Below, piece after piece: positions 50,196-59,161 of a DNA stretch of 64,000 bases (its first letter is position 1; every line of letters starts with the position of its first letter). The notes beneath the pieces are model-generated. The model ran no database searches and was not told the origin of the DNA. It saw only the letters and a list, made by a program, of their open reading frames with translations. The stretch spans positions 62,001 through 126,000 of the forward strand of contig JBMOOM010000103.1 of assembly GCA_049323275.1 (NCBI GenBank), given 5' to 3'. Both the position numbers and the translations under genes were made by a program. The stretch is from Taklimakanibacter sp049323275. Lineage in GTDB: Bacteria > Pseudomonadota > Alphaproteobacteria > Rhizobiales > Aestuariivirgaceae.

Positions 50196-50675
50196 ATGAT
50201 CAAGGTTGGCGATCGTCTGCCGGAAGCCGAATTCATCACCATGACGGGCGACGGCACGCAGAGATTCACCACCGGCACGGTCTTCGCCGGCCGCAAGGTC
50301 GTGCTCTTCGCGGTTCCCGGCGCCTTCACGCCGACCTGCAGCATGAATCACCTTCCGGGTTTCGTGAAGGAAGCCGACGCCATCAAGGCCAAGGGCGCCG
50401 ACACCATCGCCTGCGTCTCGGTGAACGACGTCCATGTCATGAATGCCTGGGGCCGCCAGTCGGGGGCCGACGGCAAGATCCTGATGCTCGCCGACGGCAA
50501 CGGTTCTTTCGCCAAGGCGGTCGGCCTCGATGTCGACCTCACCGCCCACAATATGGGCCATCGCTCCAGGCGTTATTCGATGATCGTCGAGGATGGCGTG
50601 GTGAAGACGCTCAATGTCGAGGACAAGCCGGGCGTGAATGTGTCCGGCGCCGACACGATCCTGAAGCAGCTCTGA
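50196..50675 (+). CDS. Peroxiredoxin, Prx5/AhpE-type atypical 2-Cys or 1-Cys
   Basis: 159 residues. Peroxidatic Cys in VPGAFTPTCSMNHLPGF; the family Arg lies near HRSRRYSMIVEDG. The second cysteine is in IACVSVNDV. Reduces hydrogen peroxide and organic peroxides, using glutaredoxin/glutathione in known relatives, which fits gshA in this window. GAGGAG precedes the ATG. Confidence 0.93.
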   Translation: MIKVGDRLPEAEFITMTGDGTQRFTTGTVFAGRKVVLFAVPGAFTPTCSMNHLPGFVKEADAIKAKGADTIACVSVNDVHVMNAWGRQSGADGKILMLADGNGSFAKAVGLDVDLTAHNMGHRSRRYSMIVEDGVVKTLNVEDKPGVNVSGADTILKQL

Positions 50676-50714
50676 GCCGCTACGGCTCCACGAAGCCCTC
50701 CATTGTTTGCCCTT

Positions 50715-50735
50715 CTCCCATCCTGCGGATGGGAG
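50715..50735. terminator. Hairpin between convergent peroxiredoxin and rnhA genes
   Basis: CTCCCATCC-TGC-GGATGGGAG, 9-bp perfect stem in the 75-bp gap between convergent genes. A G-run follows, no U-run, so a bidirectional terminator or repeat-family C copy. Related to the hairpin at 40346. Confidence 0.5.
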
Positions 50736-50750
50736 AGGGGGAATATGCTG

Positions 50751-51209
50751 TTATCTGCTGCGCGACGGCTTCTTAAACGGCGCCATGCCCATGCGCGCCA
50801 GCTCGTCGGCGCGTTCATTGTCGTCATGGCCGGCATGGCCCTTAACCCAGTGCCAGCTCACCTGATGGCGGGCGAGGGCCTGGTCCAGGCGCTGCCAGAG
50901 CTCGGCGTTCTTCACCGGCTTCTTGTCGGACGTCTTCCAGCCATTGCGCTTCCAGCCATGGATCCATTTGCTGATGCCGTCCTTCACATATTGTGAATCG
51001 GTGTGAAGCTCGACGGCGGCCGGGCGCGTCAGCGCCTCGAGCGCCATGATCGCCGCGGTCAGCTCCATGCGGTTGTTGGTGGTATTGGCCTCGCCGCCCT
51101 GCAGTTCCTTCTCATGCCCGTTATAGCGCAGGATCACGCCCCAGCCGCCCGGTCCCGGATTGCCGGAACAGGCGCCGTCGGTATGGATGACGACCGGTGT
51201 GGAATTCAT
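50751..51209 (-). CDS. rnhA: Ribonuclease HI
   Basis: 152 residues. Catalytic DEDD set: TDGACSGNPGPGGWG (Asp), ELTAAIMAL (Glu in RMELTA), HTDSQY (Asp) and HDDNERADELA (Asp). Removes the RNA strand of RNA-DNA hybrids. The start overlaps the ispH stop by 4 bp. Confidence 0.97.
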   Translation of the reverse strand: MNSTPVVIHTDGACSGNPGPGGWGVILRYNGHEKELQGGEANTTNNRMELTAAIMALEALTRPAAVELHTDSQYVKDGISKWIHGWKRNGWKTSDKKPVKNAELWQRLDQALARHQVSWHWVKGHAGHDDNERADELARMGMAPFKKPSRSR

Positions 51210-52168
51210 GCGGCGGGCTTCGTCTCGCGCAATTCCCGCGGCAGCTTGAAGGAGACATTCTCCTCGCGCAGCACGACCTTCTCGACCGTCACGTCGTAGA
51301 ATGCGCGGAAGGCGTCGATGATCTCGTTGACCAGCACTTCCGGCGCCGAGGCGCCGGCGGTGAGGCCGAGTGTCGTGAGGCCCTTGAGCTTCGACCAGTC
51401 GAGATCGGAGGCGCGCTGCACCAGCTCGGCATGCGGGCAGCCATTCTTGAGTCCGACTTCGACCAGGCGCTTCGAATTGGAGGAATTGGGCGCGCCCACC
51501 ACGAGGAGATGGTCGATCTTCTCGGCGATCGATTTCACCGCTTCCTGGCGATTGGTCGTCGCATAGCAGATGTCTTCCTTGTAGGGACCGCGGATCTGCG
51601 GGAAGCGGCTCTTCAGGGTCTCGACGATGTCGCGCGTATCGTCGACCGACAAGGTCGTCTGGGTGACATAAGCGAGCTTCGAAGGATCATGCGGGGTGAA
51701 GCGCTGCGCTTCCTCGACCGTCTCGATCAGGGTGATGGCGCCCTGCGGCAACTGGCCCATCGTGCCGATCACTTCCGGGTGGCCTTTGTGCCCGATGAGC
51801 ACGATGTCGAGGCCTTCGCCATGATGGCGCTGCGCCTCCATATGCACCTTGGTGACCAGCGGGCAGGTGGCGTCGATCTGGAACAGCTGGCGCAGCCGCG
51901 CCGCCTGCGGCACCGCTTTCGGCACGCCATGGGCGGAGAAGATCACCGGCCGGTCGCCATCGGGGATCTCGTCGAGCTCGTCGACGAAGACGGCGCCCTT
52001 GGCCTTGAGATCGTCGACCACGAATTTGTTGTGCACGATCTCGTGGCGCACATAGACGGGCGCGCCATAGAGGGCGAGGGCGCGCTCCACGATGTCGATG
52101 GCGCGCACCACGCCGGCGCAGAAGCCGCGCGGCGCCGCCAGCAGGATGGTCAGGGGAGGCTTGGTCAT
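51206..52168 (-). CDS. ispH: 4-hydroxy-3-methylbut-2-enyl diphosphate reductase
   Basis: 320 residues. Last step of the MEP isoprenoid pathway. The [4Fe-4S] cysteines are in RGFCAGVVRAI, DATCPLVTK and near GAPNSSNS/AGASAPEVLV; substrate contacts in HGVPKA. The ATG at 52168 is used; the longer reading to 52435 has no family similarity. Divergent from the gcv operon. 52169-52483 holds no gene; it should contain the ispH promoter. Confidence 0.96.
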   Translation of the reverse strand: MTKPPLTILLAAPRGFCAGVVRAIDIVERALALYGAPVYVRHEIVHNKFVVDDLKAKGAVFVDELDEIPDGDRPVIFSAHGVPKAVPQAARLRQLFQIDATCPLVTKVHMEAQRHHGEGLDIVLIGHKGHPEVIGTMGQLPQGAITLIETVEEAQRFTPHDPSKLAYVTQTTLSVDDTRDIVETLKSRFPQIRGPYKEDICYATTNRQEAVKSIAEKIDHLLVVGAPNSSNSKRLVEVGLKNGCPHAELVQRASDLDWSKLKGLTTLGLTAGASAPEVLVNEIIDAFRAFYDVTVEKVVLREENVSFKLPRELRETKPAA

Positions 52169-52483
52169 GAGGGGTAGATGGCGAAGCCGGCCCCGGCTTG
52201 TCAAGGAAACCGAGGTCGCTGCCGTCACGGCTTCTCTGCACGAAATGAAAATTGTTTTGAAACAAGAGGTTACTGGAGTGATTAAGCGCGGAGTTTTGCG
52301 GCGGATCCGATCGGTGATGGCGCTTTGGCGGTTTTTGTCCACGGCGCCGGGGCGTCTCGTCGCCCTTTGTTCTGCCATGCCGGCCCATTCTGCTGTGCCG
52401 CCTCTATGAGCCGCACACATGAGACACCTCTCCATCTCGCCTCTTGCCTTTCCACACGGGCCCCACTAGGTTCCGGAGCGTTC

Positions 52484-52677
52484 GTTAGGACACACGCGGG
52501 AGAGGCCGGTTAAGACCGGCGCCGAAGGAGCAACCGCCCCGGAAACTCTCAGGCAAAAGGACCGCATGCGTTCGCCGACTCTGGAGAGCAGGGGATAACC
52601 CCTCACCGAAGGAGCCAAGTCCATGTGTCGGAGCGACATGGACGAAATCTCTCAGGTTCTCTGACAGAGGGGGCAGG
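52484..52677 (+). ncRNA. Tandem glycine riboswitch
   Basis: Two consecutive glycine aptamers in the gcvT leader. Aptamer 1 (about 52484-52590): GGACACACGCGGGAGAGG, GCGCCGAAGGAGCAACCG, CTCTCAGGCAAAAGGAC. Aptamer 2 (about 52591-52677): CACCGAAGGAGCCAAGT, a long hairpin CCATGTGTCGGAGCGACATGG, then CTCTCAGGTTCTCTGACAGA. Repeated GCCGAAGGAGCAA and CTCTCAGG are the glycine-riboswitch hallmarks. 49 nt separate it from the ATG, so control of translation or early termination; high glycine should switch the operon on. Confidence 0.93.
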
Positions 52678-52726
52678 CTTGGCTGTTGCCGGGTCTTGCT
52701 CAACCTTGTCGGAACCGGGAAATTGA

Positions 52727-53851
52727 ATGGCAACGCCGTCGGAATCGCTTCACCGCACCCCCCTTTACGATCTGCATGTCAAACTGGGCGCTCGCATCGT
52801 GCCCTTCGCCGGCTACGAGATGCCGGTGCAATATCCGACCGGGATCCTGGCCGAGCACAACTGGACGCGCAGCTCAGCCGGTCTCTTCGACGTCTCCCAT
52901 ATGGGCCAGGCCTATGTGACGGGCCCTGACGACGAGACGGTCGCCAAGGCCATCGAAAAGCTCGTGCCGGGCGACGTGTTGGCTCTGGCGCCGCAGCGCA
53001 TCCGTTACTCGCAGCTCACCAACGCGCAAGGCGGCATCATCGACGACCTGATGATCACCCGCACCAGCGAGACCGGCCGCCTCTATATCGTGGTCAACGC
53101 CTCGCGCAAGGACGTCGATTATGCCTGGCTCAACGAGCACCTGCCAGCCAATGTGAAGCTCGAACCGATCGAGGATGCGGCACTCATCGCCTTGCAGGGA
53201 CCGAAAGCGGCTGCTGTGCTGGCCCGCTTCTTTCCCAAGGCCGCAAGTCTCGCCTTCATGAGCGCGACGCACGACAAATTCGACGGCATTCACTGTCATA
53301 TCGCACGCTCGGGCTATACCGGCGAGGACGGCTTCGAAATCTCCGTTGCCGCCGACAAGGTCGTCGCTCTGACCGAAGCGCTGCTCGCCGATCCGGAGGT
53401 CAAGCCGATCGGTCTCGGCGCGCGCGACTCGCTGCGCCTCGAAGCCGGGCTCTGCCTCTATGGCCATGACATCGACGAGGAGACCTCGCCGGTCGAGGCC
53501 GATCTCGTCTGGTCGATCAGCAAGCGGCGGCGCGCCGAAGGCGGCTTCACCGGCGCCGAGCGCATCACGCGCGAGATCGCGCAAGGCCCGAAGCGCAAGC
53601 GCGTCGGCATCAAGCCGGAAGGCCGCGCGCCGGCCCGCGAGGGTTCGGTCATCACCGACCAGGCTGGCCGCGCCATCGGCATCGTGACCTCGGGCGGTTT
53701 CGGCCCGACCGTCAACGGGCCGGTCGCCATGGGATATGTCGAGACGGCCTTTGCGGCCCCCGGCACCAGGATCAATCTGGTGGTGCGCGACAAGCCGATG
53801 CCGGCTGCCGTTTCAGCACTGCCTTTCACACCGCACAATTACAAACGCTAA
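52727..53851 (+). CDS. gcvT: Glycine cleavage system T protein (aminomethyltransferase)
   Basis: 374 residues. Transfers the methylene group from the lipoyl-aminomethyl arm of GcvH to tetrahydrofolate. Conserved stretches: LFDVSHMGQ, GIIDDLMITR, RSGYTGEDGFEI and LGARDSLRLEAGL. First gene of gcvT-gcvH-gcvP. 18 bp before gcvH. Confidence 0.97.
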   Translation: MATPSESLHRTPLYDLHVKLGARIVPFAGYEMPVQYPTGILAEHNWTRSSAGLFDVSHMGQAYVTGPDDETVAKAIEKLVPGDVLALAPQRIRYSQLTNAQGGIIDDLMITRTSETGRLYIVVNASRKDVDYAWLNEHLPANVKLEPIEDAALIALQGPKAAAVLARFFPKAASLAFMSATHDKFDGIHCHIARSGYTGEDGFEISVAADKVVALTEALLADPEVKPIGLGARDSLRLEAGLCLYGHDIDEETSPVEADLVWSISKRRRAEGGFTGAERITREIAQGPKRKRVGIKPEGRAPAREGSVITDQAGRAIGIVTSGGFGPTVNGPVAMGYVETAFAAPGTRINLVVRDKPMPAAVSALPFTPHNYKR

Positions 53852-53869
53852 CTTCAGGGGAGTAGCTCG

Positions 53870-54241
53870 ATGAGCAAGCGTTACAGCAAAGAACATGAGT
53901 GGATCAGCGTCGAGGGCGACATCGCGACGATTGGCATCACCAACCACGCCCAGGAGCAATTGGGCGACGTCGTCTTCGTCGAACTGCCGGCGATCGGCAA
54001 GCAGGTGAGCAAGGGCGGCGATGCGGCGGTGGTCGAATCGGTGAAGGCCGCGAGCGAAGTCTATGCGCCGGTCACCGGCGAAGTCGTCGAGGTGAACAGG
54101 GAGCTGGAAGGCGATCCGGCCCTCGTCAACCGCGAGGCGGAAGGTACCGCCTGGTTCATGAAGGTGAAGCTCAAGGACAAAGGCGAGCTCGCCGATCTGA
54201 TGGACAAGGCGGCCTACGACAAATTCGTGGCCGAGCAATAA
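53870..54241 (+). CDS. gcvH: Glycine cleavage system H protein
   Basis: 123 residues. Lipoyl carrier. The lipoylated lysine is K59 in VVESVKAASE. Typical ends EHEWISVEGD and LKDKGELADLMD. A leader with GGGGAG precedes the ATG. Followed by a 149-bp stretch with palindromic sequences before gcvP. Confidence 0.97.
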   Translation: MSKRYSKEHEWISVEGDIATIGITNHAQEQLGDVVFVELPAIGKQVSKGGDAAVVESVKAASEVYAPVTGEVVEVNRELEGDPALVNREAEGTAWFMKVKLKDKGELADLMDKAAYDKFVAEQ

Positions 54242-54253
54242 CTCCCCTCAGAT

Positions 54254-54372
54254 TCCCTTCTCCCGCTTGCGGGGCGAGGTGCGACGGCGAAGCCGGCAAA
54301 AAGGTCCAGTGGACCTTTTTGAGCACCGAGCGCCGAAGCGCAAGCGGAGGCCGGGGGGCCGAATAAAGGTGT
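54254..54372. repeat. Palindromic element between gcvH and gcvP
   Basis: Starts with a family-C-like hairpin CTCCCGCTTGCGGGGCGAG (54259-54277), continues with the perfect palindrome AAAAAGGTCCA-G-TGGACCTTTTT (54298-54320, 11-bp arms), then a GAAGCGCAAGCGGA stretch that partly mirrors the first part. The T-run end makes the 54298 palindrome terminator-like within the operon. Confidence 0.68.
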
Positions 54373-54390
54373 CAAAGGAACCTTAGGAAC

Positions 54391-57297
54391 ATGTCGACCA
54401 AACGCGCAACGCTTGCCGAACTCGAACCGCAGGCCAATTTCGTCCCGCGCCATATCGGACCCAACGCGGCCGAAACGGCGGAGATGCTGAAAGTCGTCGG
54501 AGCCTCCTCGCTCGAGGACTTCATCGGCAAGGTCATCCCGAAGAAGATCCGCGCGGCCAAGCCGCTCGATCTGCCGAAGGGCAAGGCTGAGCGCACCACG
54601 CTTTCCTATCTGCGCCAGATGGCGTCGCGCAACGAGGTGTTCACCTCGATGATCGGCATGGGTTACTACGGCACCGTCACGCCCAAGGTGATCCTGCGCA
54701 ACATCCTCGAAAATCCGGGCTGGTACACCGCCTATACGCCCTATCAGGCCGAAGTGAGCCAGGGCCGCCTCGAGGCGCTGCTCAATTACCAGCAGATGAT
54801 CATCGACTTCACCGGCCTCGAGCTCGCCAGCGCCTCGCTTCTCGATGAGGGCACCGCCGCCGCCGAAGCCATGGCGATGGCCAAGCGCGTGGTGAAGACC
54901 TCGGCCAACAAATTCTTCGTCGACCGCGACACCCATCCGCAGACCATCGGCGTCATCCGGACGCGGGCTGAAGCCTTCGGCTTCGACATCCTCATCGGCG
55001 ATCCGGCCAAGGACCTCAACGCCGCCGAGGTCTTCGGCGCGCTGCTCTCTTATCCGGGCTCGTCCGGCGAGATCCGCGACTATCGCGCCATTATCGACAA
55101 GCTGCATGGCGCCGGCGCGCTCGCCATCATGGCGACCGATCTTCTGGCGCTGGCGCTGCTGACCTCGCCCGGCGAACTGGGCGCCGATATCGCGGTGGGC
55201 TCGGCCCAGCGCTTCGGCGTGCCGATGGGCTATGGCGGCCCGCATGCCGCCTTCTTCGCCACCCGCGACGAATATAAGCGCTCGATGCCCGGCCGCCTCA
55301 TCGGCGTCTCGGTCGACTCGCATGGCAGCCCGGCGCTGCGCATGGCGATGCAGACGCGTGAGCAGCATATCCGCCGCGAGAAGGCGACCAGCAATATCTG
55401 TACGGCGCAGGTCCTGCTCGCCGTCATCGCCTCGATGTTCGCCGTCTATAATGGCCCGACCGGCATCCGCAAGACGGCCGAGCGCACCCATCGTCTCGCC
55501 GCCATCTTCGCCGAGGCCGTCAAGGGCTTCGGCTATGAGGTCGCGACCATGGCCTTCTTCGACACCGTCACCATCAATGCGCCGGGCCGCGCCCAGGCGA
55601 TCCTGGCGCGCGCCAAGGAGAAGCGCATAAACCTGCGCTTCGTCGATGCCGACCATGTCGGCGTCTCCTTCGACCAGTCGACGCGCCGCCAGGAGCTCGA
55701 GCGGCTTCTGACCGTGTTCAGGACCGATGCCCTCGACCGGGTCGATATCGACAAGCTCGACGCCGAGGTTGCCGACACGATCCCGCCGGCGCTGGTCCGC
55801 AAGTCGCCCTATCTCACCCATCCGGTCTTCGAGATGTATCACTCGGAAACCGAGATGCTGCGTTATCTGCGCCGCCTGCAGGCCAAGGACGTGGCGCTCG
55901 ACCGCTCGATGATCCCGCTCGGCTCCTGCACCATGAAGCTCAACGCCACCAGCGAGATGATCCCGATCACCTGGCGCGAATTCGCCATGATGCATCCCTT
56001 CGCGCCGCTCGAGCAGGCGCAGGGCTATCAGCAGCTCTTCGAGGAGCTCGAGAGCATGCTGGCCGAGATCACCGGCTTCGACACCATCTCGCTGCAGCCC
56101 AATGCCGGCAGCCAGGGCGAATATGCGGGCCTGCTCGCCATTCGCGGCTACCATCATGCCAGGGGCGACACGCATCGCGATGTCTGCCTCATCCCGGTCT
56201 CGGCGCATGGCACCAACCCGGCTTCCGCGGTGATGGCGGGCATGAAGGTGGTGGTCGTCGCCTGCGACGAGAAGGGCAATGTCGACGTTCCCGATCTCGA
56301 GGCCAAGGCGAAGCAGCATGCCGCCCATCTGGCGGCCCTGATGATCACCTATCCCTCGACCCATGGCGTGTTCGAGGAGAGCATCAAGGACATCTGCGCC
56401 ATCATTCATGCCAATGGCGGGCAGGTCTATCTCGACGGCGCCAATCTCAATGCGCAGGTCGGCCTCGTGCGCCCGGCCGAGCTCGGCGCCGATGTCTGCC
56501 ACATGAACCTGCACAAGACCTTCTGCATTCCGCATGGCGGCGGCGGTCCCGGCATGGGCCCGATCGGCGTCAAGGCGCATCTGGCGCCTTATCTGCCGGG
56601 CCATCCGGTGGTGCATGGCGTCAATCCGGCGGCCGGCCGCGACCAGTCGCAGGGCCAGGTGTCGTCGGCGCCCTGGGGCTCGGCGTCGATCCTGCCGATC
56701 TCCTGGACCTATATCGCCATGATGGGCGGCGAAGGCCTGAAGGAGGCGACGATGATGGCGATCCTCAACGCCAACTATGTCGCCAAGCGGCTCGCGCCGC
56801 ATTTCCCGATCGTCTATTCAGGACCGGGCGGCTACATCGCGCATGAATGCATCATCGATCTGCGCTGGCTGAAGGAGCGCACCGGCCTCGCGGTCGAGGA
56901 CGTGGCCAAGCGTCTGGTCGACTACGGCTTCCATGCCCCGACCATGTCCTTCCCGGTCGTCGACACGCTGATGATCGAGCCGACCGAATCGGAAGGCAAG
57001 CGCGAGCTCGACCGCTTCTGCGACGCGATGATCGAGATCCGCCGCGAGATCGCCGAGGTCGAGGAGGGCAAGGCCGACCGCACCGACAACGTGCTGAAGA
57101 ACTCGCCGCACACGCATCAGCTGCTGCTCGGCGACTGGACGCGGCCTTATTCCAAGGAGAAGGCGTTCTTCCCCTTGAGCTACATCAATGCCGACAAATA
57201 CTGGCCGCCGGTCGGCCGCGTCGACAATGTGTATGGCGACCGCAACCTGGTCTGCACCTGCCCGCCGATGGAAGCCTACCAGGAAGCGGCGGAGTAA
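54391..57297 (+). CDS. gcvP: Glycine dehydrogenase (decarboxylating), P protein
   Basis: 968 residues, single-chain P protein with fused alpha and beta-type halves. PLP lysine is K709 in NLHKTFCIPHGGGGPG. Other signatures: DEGTAAAEAM in the N-terminal half, GSCTMKLNATSEM near 510, LQPNAGSQGEYAG. Decarboxylates glycine and loads GcvH. It ends before a strong hairpin at 57311-57339. Confidence 0.97.
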   Translation: MSTKRATLAELEPQANFVPRHIGPNAAETAEMLKVVGASSLEDFIGKVIPKKIRAAKPLDLPKGKAERTTLSYLRQMASRNEVFTSMIGMGYYGTVTPKVILRNILENPGWYTAYTPYQAEVSQGRLEALLNYQQMIIDFTGLELASASLLDEGTAAAEAMAMAKRVVKTSANKFFVDRDTHPQTIGVIRTRAEAFGFDILIGDPAKDLNAAEVFGALLSYPGSSGEIRDYRAIIDKLHGAGALAIMATDLLALALLTSPGELGADIAVGSAQRFGVPMGYGGPHAAFFATRDEYKRSMPGRLIGVSVDSHGSPALRMAMQTREQHIRREKATSNICTAQVLLAVIASMFAVYNGPTGIRKTAERTHRLAAIFAEAVKGFGYEVATMAFFDTVTINAPGRAQAILARAKEKRINLRFVDADHVGVSFDQSTRRQELERLLTVFRTDALDRVDIDKLDAEVADTIPPALVRKSPYLTHPVFEMYHSETEMLRYLRRLQAKDVALDRSMIPLGSCTMKLNATSEMIPITWREFAMMHPFAPLEQAQGYQQLFEELESMLAEITGFDTISLQPNAGSQGEYAGLLAIRGYHHARGDTHRDVCLIPVSAHGTNPASAVMAGMKVVVVACDEKGNVDVPDLEAKAKQHAAHLAALMITYPSTHGVFEESIKDICAIIHANGGQVYLDGANLNAQVGLVRPAELGADVCHMNLHKTFCIPHGGGGPGMGPIGVKAHLAPYLPGHPVVHGVNPAAGRDQSQGQVSSAPWGSASILPISWTYIAMMGGEGLKEATMMAILNANYVAKRLAPHFPIVYSGPGGYIAHECIIDLRWLKERTGLAVEDVAKRLVDYGFHAPTMSFPVVDTLMIEPTESEGKRELDRFCDAMIEIRREIAEVEEGKADRTDNVLKNSPHTHQLLLGDWTRPYSKEKAFFPLSYINADKYWPPVGRVDNVYGDRNLVCTCPPMEAYQEAAE

Positions 57298-57310
57298 TCG
57301 GGAACGAAAC

Positions 57311-57339
57311 GGCCTCTCTCCTGTGAGCGGAGAGAGGCC
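57311..57339 (+). terminator. Strong hairpin at the end of the gcv operon
   Basis: Perfect 11-bp stem GGCCTCTCTCC / GGAGAGAGGCC with a 7-nt loop (57311-57321, 57329-57339), 13 bp after gcvP. No U-run, so possibly an mRNA-stabilising end or Rho-dependent terminator. Confidence 0.55.
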
Positions 57340-57396
57340 ACTTGACAGCGCCGCTCGAACGACCCGACCTTGTATCTTCGAGGCGGGGAGCGGTTG

Positions 57397-58185
57397 ATGG
57401 AAGGGACGAGGGCAAAGGAAGCGTCGGATGTGCTGGTTCGGCATTGGTGGGACGGCACGACGCTGGATGAGCTGCCACCGCCATTGTGCCCGAAGGACCG
57501 CGCCGACGCCTATCTGATCCAGGCGCATCTTGAAGAGCTGAGCGCCAGGCCGCTTGCCGGCTGGAAGATCGCCGCGACGAGCGTGGCCGGGCAACGGCAT
57601 ATTGCCGTCGATGGTCCGCTCGCCGGCCGGCTTCTGGCCGAGATGGTCCACTCCGACGGTGCCGTCCTGACCTTCGGCGCCAACCGCATGCGGGTCGCCG
57701 AAGCGGAATTCGCCTTCCGGATGGCGCGCGATCTGCCGCCCCGCGCCAGGCCCTATGAGCACGGCGAAGTGCTCGCGGCCGTGGCGGCCTTGCATCTCGC
57801 GGTCGAGATTCCCGACTCGCGCTATACCGATTTCACCCGCGTCGGCGCCGCGCAATTGATCGCCGACAATGCCTGTGGCCATCAATTCGTGCTGGGACCC
57901 GAAGCGCCGTCCTCATGGCGCGACGTCGATCTCGCGCGCCACCGGGTGGTCGGCCGTGTCGGCACGCGGGTGGAGCGTGAGGGGATTGGCGCGAATGTTC
58001 TGGGCGATCCGCGCAATGCCCTGGTGTGGCTTGCCAATGAGCTGTCGCGGCACGGCCTGACGCTCGCCCGGGACCATATCGTGACCACCGGCACCTGCCT
58101 GGTGCCGCTGGAGATCTCGCCCGGCGACGAAGTCTCCGCCGATTTCGGCAGTCTTGGCCGTATGGCCATGCGGTTTGCTGCTTAA
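57397..58185 (+). CDS. 2-keto-4-pentenoate hydratase/fumarylacetoacetate hydrolase-family protein
   Basis: 262 residues. MhpD-like sequence AGWKIAATS near 55-65 and the acidic metal-binding stretch VAEAEFAFRMARDL; VEIPDSR follows. The family hydrates 2-hydroxypenta-2,4-dienoate-type acids or cleaves diketo acids. Substrate unknown. ATG at 57397 has GGGGAG upstream. Ends 4 bp into the convergent MBL gene. Confidence 0.8.
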   Translation: MEGTRAKEASDVLVRHWWDGTTLDELPPPLCPKDRADAYLIQAHLEELSARPLAGWKIAATSVAGQRHIAVDGPLAGRLLAEMVHSDGAVLTFGANRMRVAEAEFAFRMARDLPPRARPYEHGEVLAAVAALHLAVEIPDSRYTDFTRVGAAQLIADNACGHQFVLGPEAPSSWRDVDLARHRVVGRVGTRVEREGIGANVLGDPRNALVWLANELSRHGLTLARDHIVTTGTCLVPLEISPGDEVSADFGSLGRMAMRFAA

Positions 58186-58976
58186 TAACCCGGCAGCACC
58201 AGCAGCTTCGGCTTCTCCGGCAGCGTCCTGACAGACACCGTGACCGACGCCTTGCCGCTGAATTCGACATCGAGCTCGCCGGCGAGCCCGTTGATGAAAC
58301 GCTGCAGCGTCGTCGGCGTGAAATAATGCATCGGCATCACCAGGCGCGCTTTCAGCTCCTTCAGCACATTGAGCATATTGGCCTGCGCCATCGTATAGGT
58401 GCCGTCGACCGGCACGAGCACGATGTCGAGCCGGCCGATCGCCGCCAGCTGCTCATTGCTCAGCTCCTGATGCAGATGGCCGAGATGGCCGATGCACAGT
58501 CCCGCCACCTCGAAGATGAAGATCGAATTGCCGTCCGGAATGGCGCCGCCCATCGAACGGATGTCGGTGGTGACATTGCGGACGCGCACATCGCCCACCG
58601 TGAGATCATGGCGCGCCGGCCCGCCTTCCGGATTCCAGCCGCGCAGCACGTGCTTGATCGCGGGGTCCGGAAAGTCCGTGTAATGCGAGCGATGCGCGTG
58701 GTTCATGGTGGCGACGTCGGGCACTATGCCGCCGGCATAGCCCGAATAATCGGTGGCGATCTTCACGCCGCCGGCGCTTTCGATGAGGAAGGTCGAATGG
58801 CCGAGAAAGGTGAACTGCACCTGGTCGGCTTCGAGCGTCGGGGCTGAATATTGTACTGGCACAATGCCGGGCGCCTGCGCCATGGCGAGGCAGTCGCTCG
58901 CCATCGCCTGGGCTCTTCCGGCCATGAGCGGCGGGAGAAGGACAAGCAGAAACGCCAGAAGCCGCATAGCCATCAT
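58182..58976 (-). CDS. Exported metallo-beta-lactamase-fold protein with altered metal motif
   Basis: 264 residues. Signal peptide (MAMRLLAFLLVLLPPLMAGRAQA). UlaG/MBL-type fold: FTFLGHSTFLIES, metal loop MNHAHRSHY where the usual HxHxDH Asp is Ser, GHLGHLH and PMHYF. Loss of the Asp could remove the second metal. Related to UlaG-type lactonases and phosphodiesterases. The ATG at 58976 has GGAG 7 nt upstream. Its stop overlaps that of the hydratase gene. Confidence 0.8.
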   Translation of the reverse strand: MMAMRLLAFLLVLLPPLMAGRAQAMASDCLAMAQAPGIVPVQYSAPTLEADQVQFTFLGHSTFLIESAGGVKIATDYSGYAGGIVPDVATMNHAHRSHYTDFPDPAIKHVLRGWNPEGGPARHDLTVGDVRVRNVTTDIRSMGGAIPDGNSIFIFEVAGLCIGHLGHLHQELSNEQLAAIGRLDIVLVPVDGTYTMAQANMLNVLKELKARLVMPMHYFTPTTLQRFINGLAGELDVEFSGKASVTVSVRTLPEKPKLLVLPGY

Positions 58977-59161
58977 GTCGATGCTCCGCGCAGTGAACCG
59001 ATGCGTCCCTGTCGGCAGTCTAGCGACTCACCCGAGCCGTCCGGATCAAATTTCCGTCAGCCCGTGGTCCCCGTTCCGCGCATGGCAGTCATCCCTGTCG
59101 AGATTGATCTTGGACCGATGCGCGGCTACGGCTTTCCCCGGAATTCTACACAGGACTTGAA

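Noticed and set aside
54214..56802. 862-codon open frame antisense to gcvP
   Set aside because: gcvP is complete with all motifs on the + strand. The antisense product has repetitive His/Gly/Arg/Asp composition and no domain.
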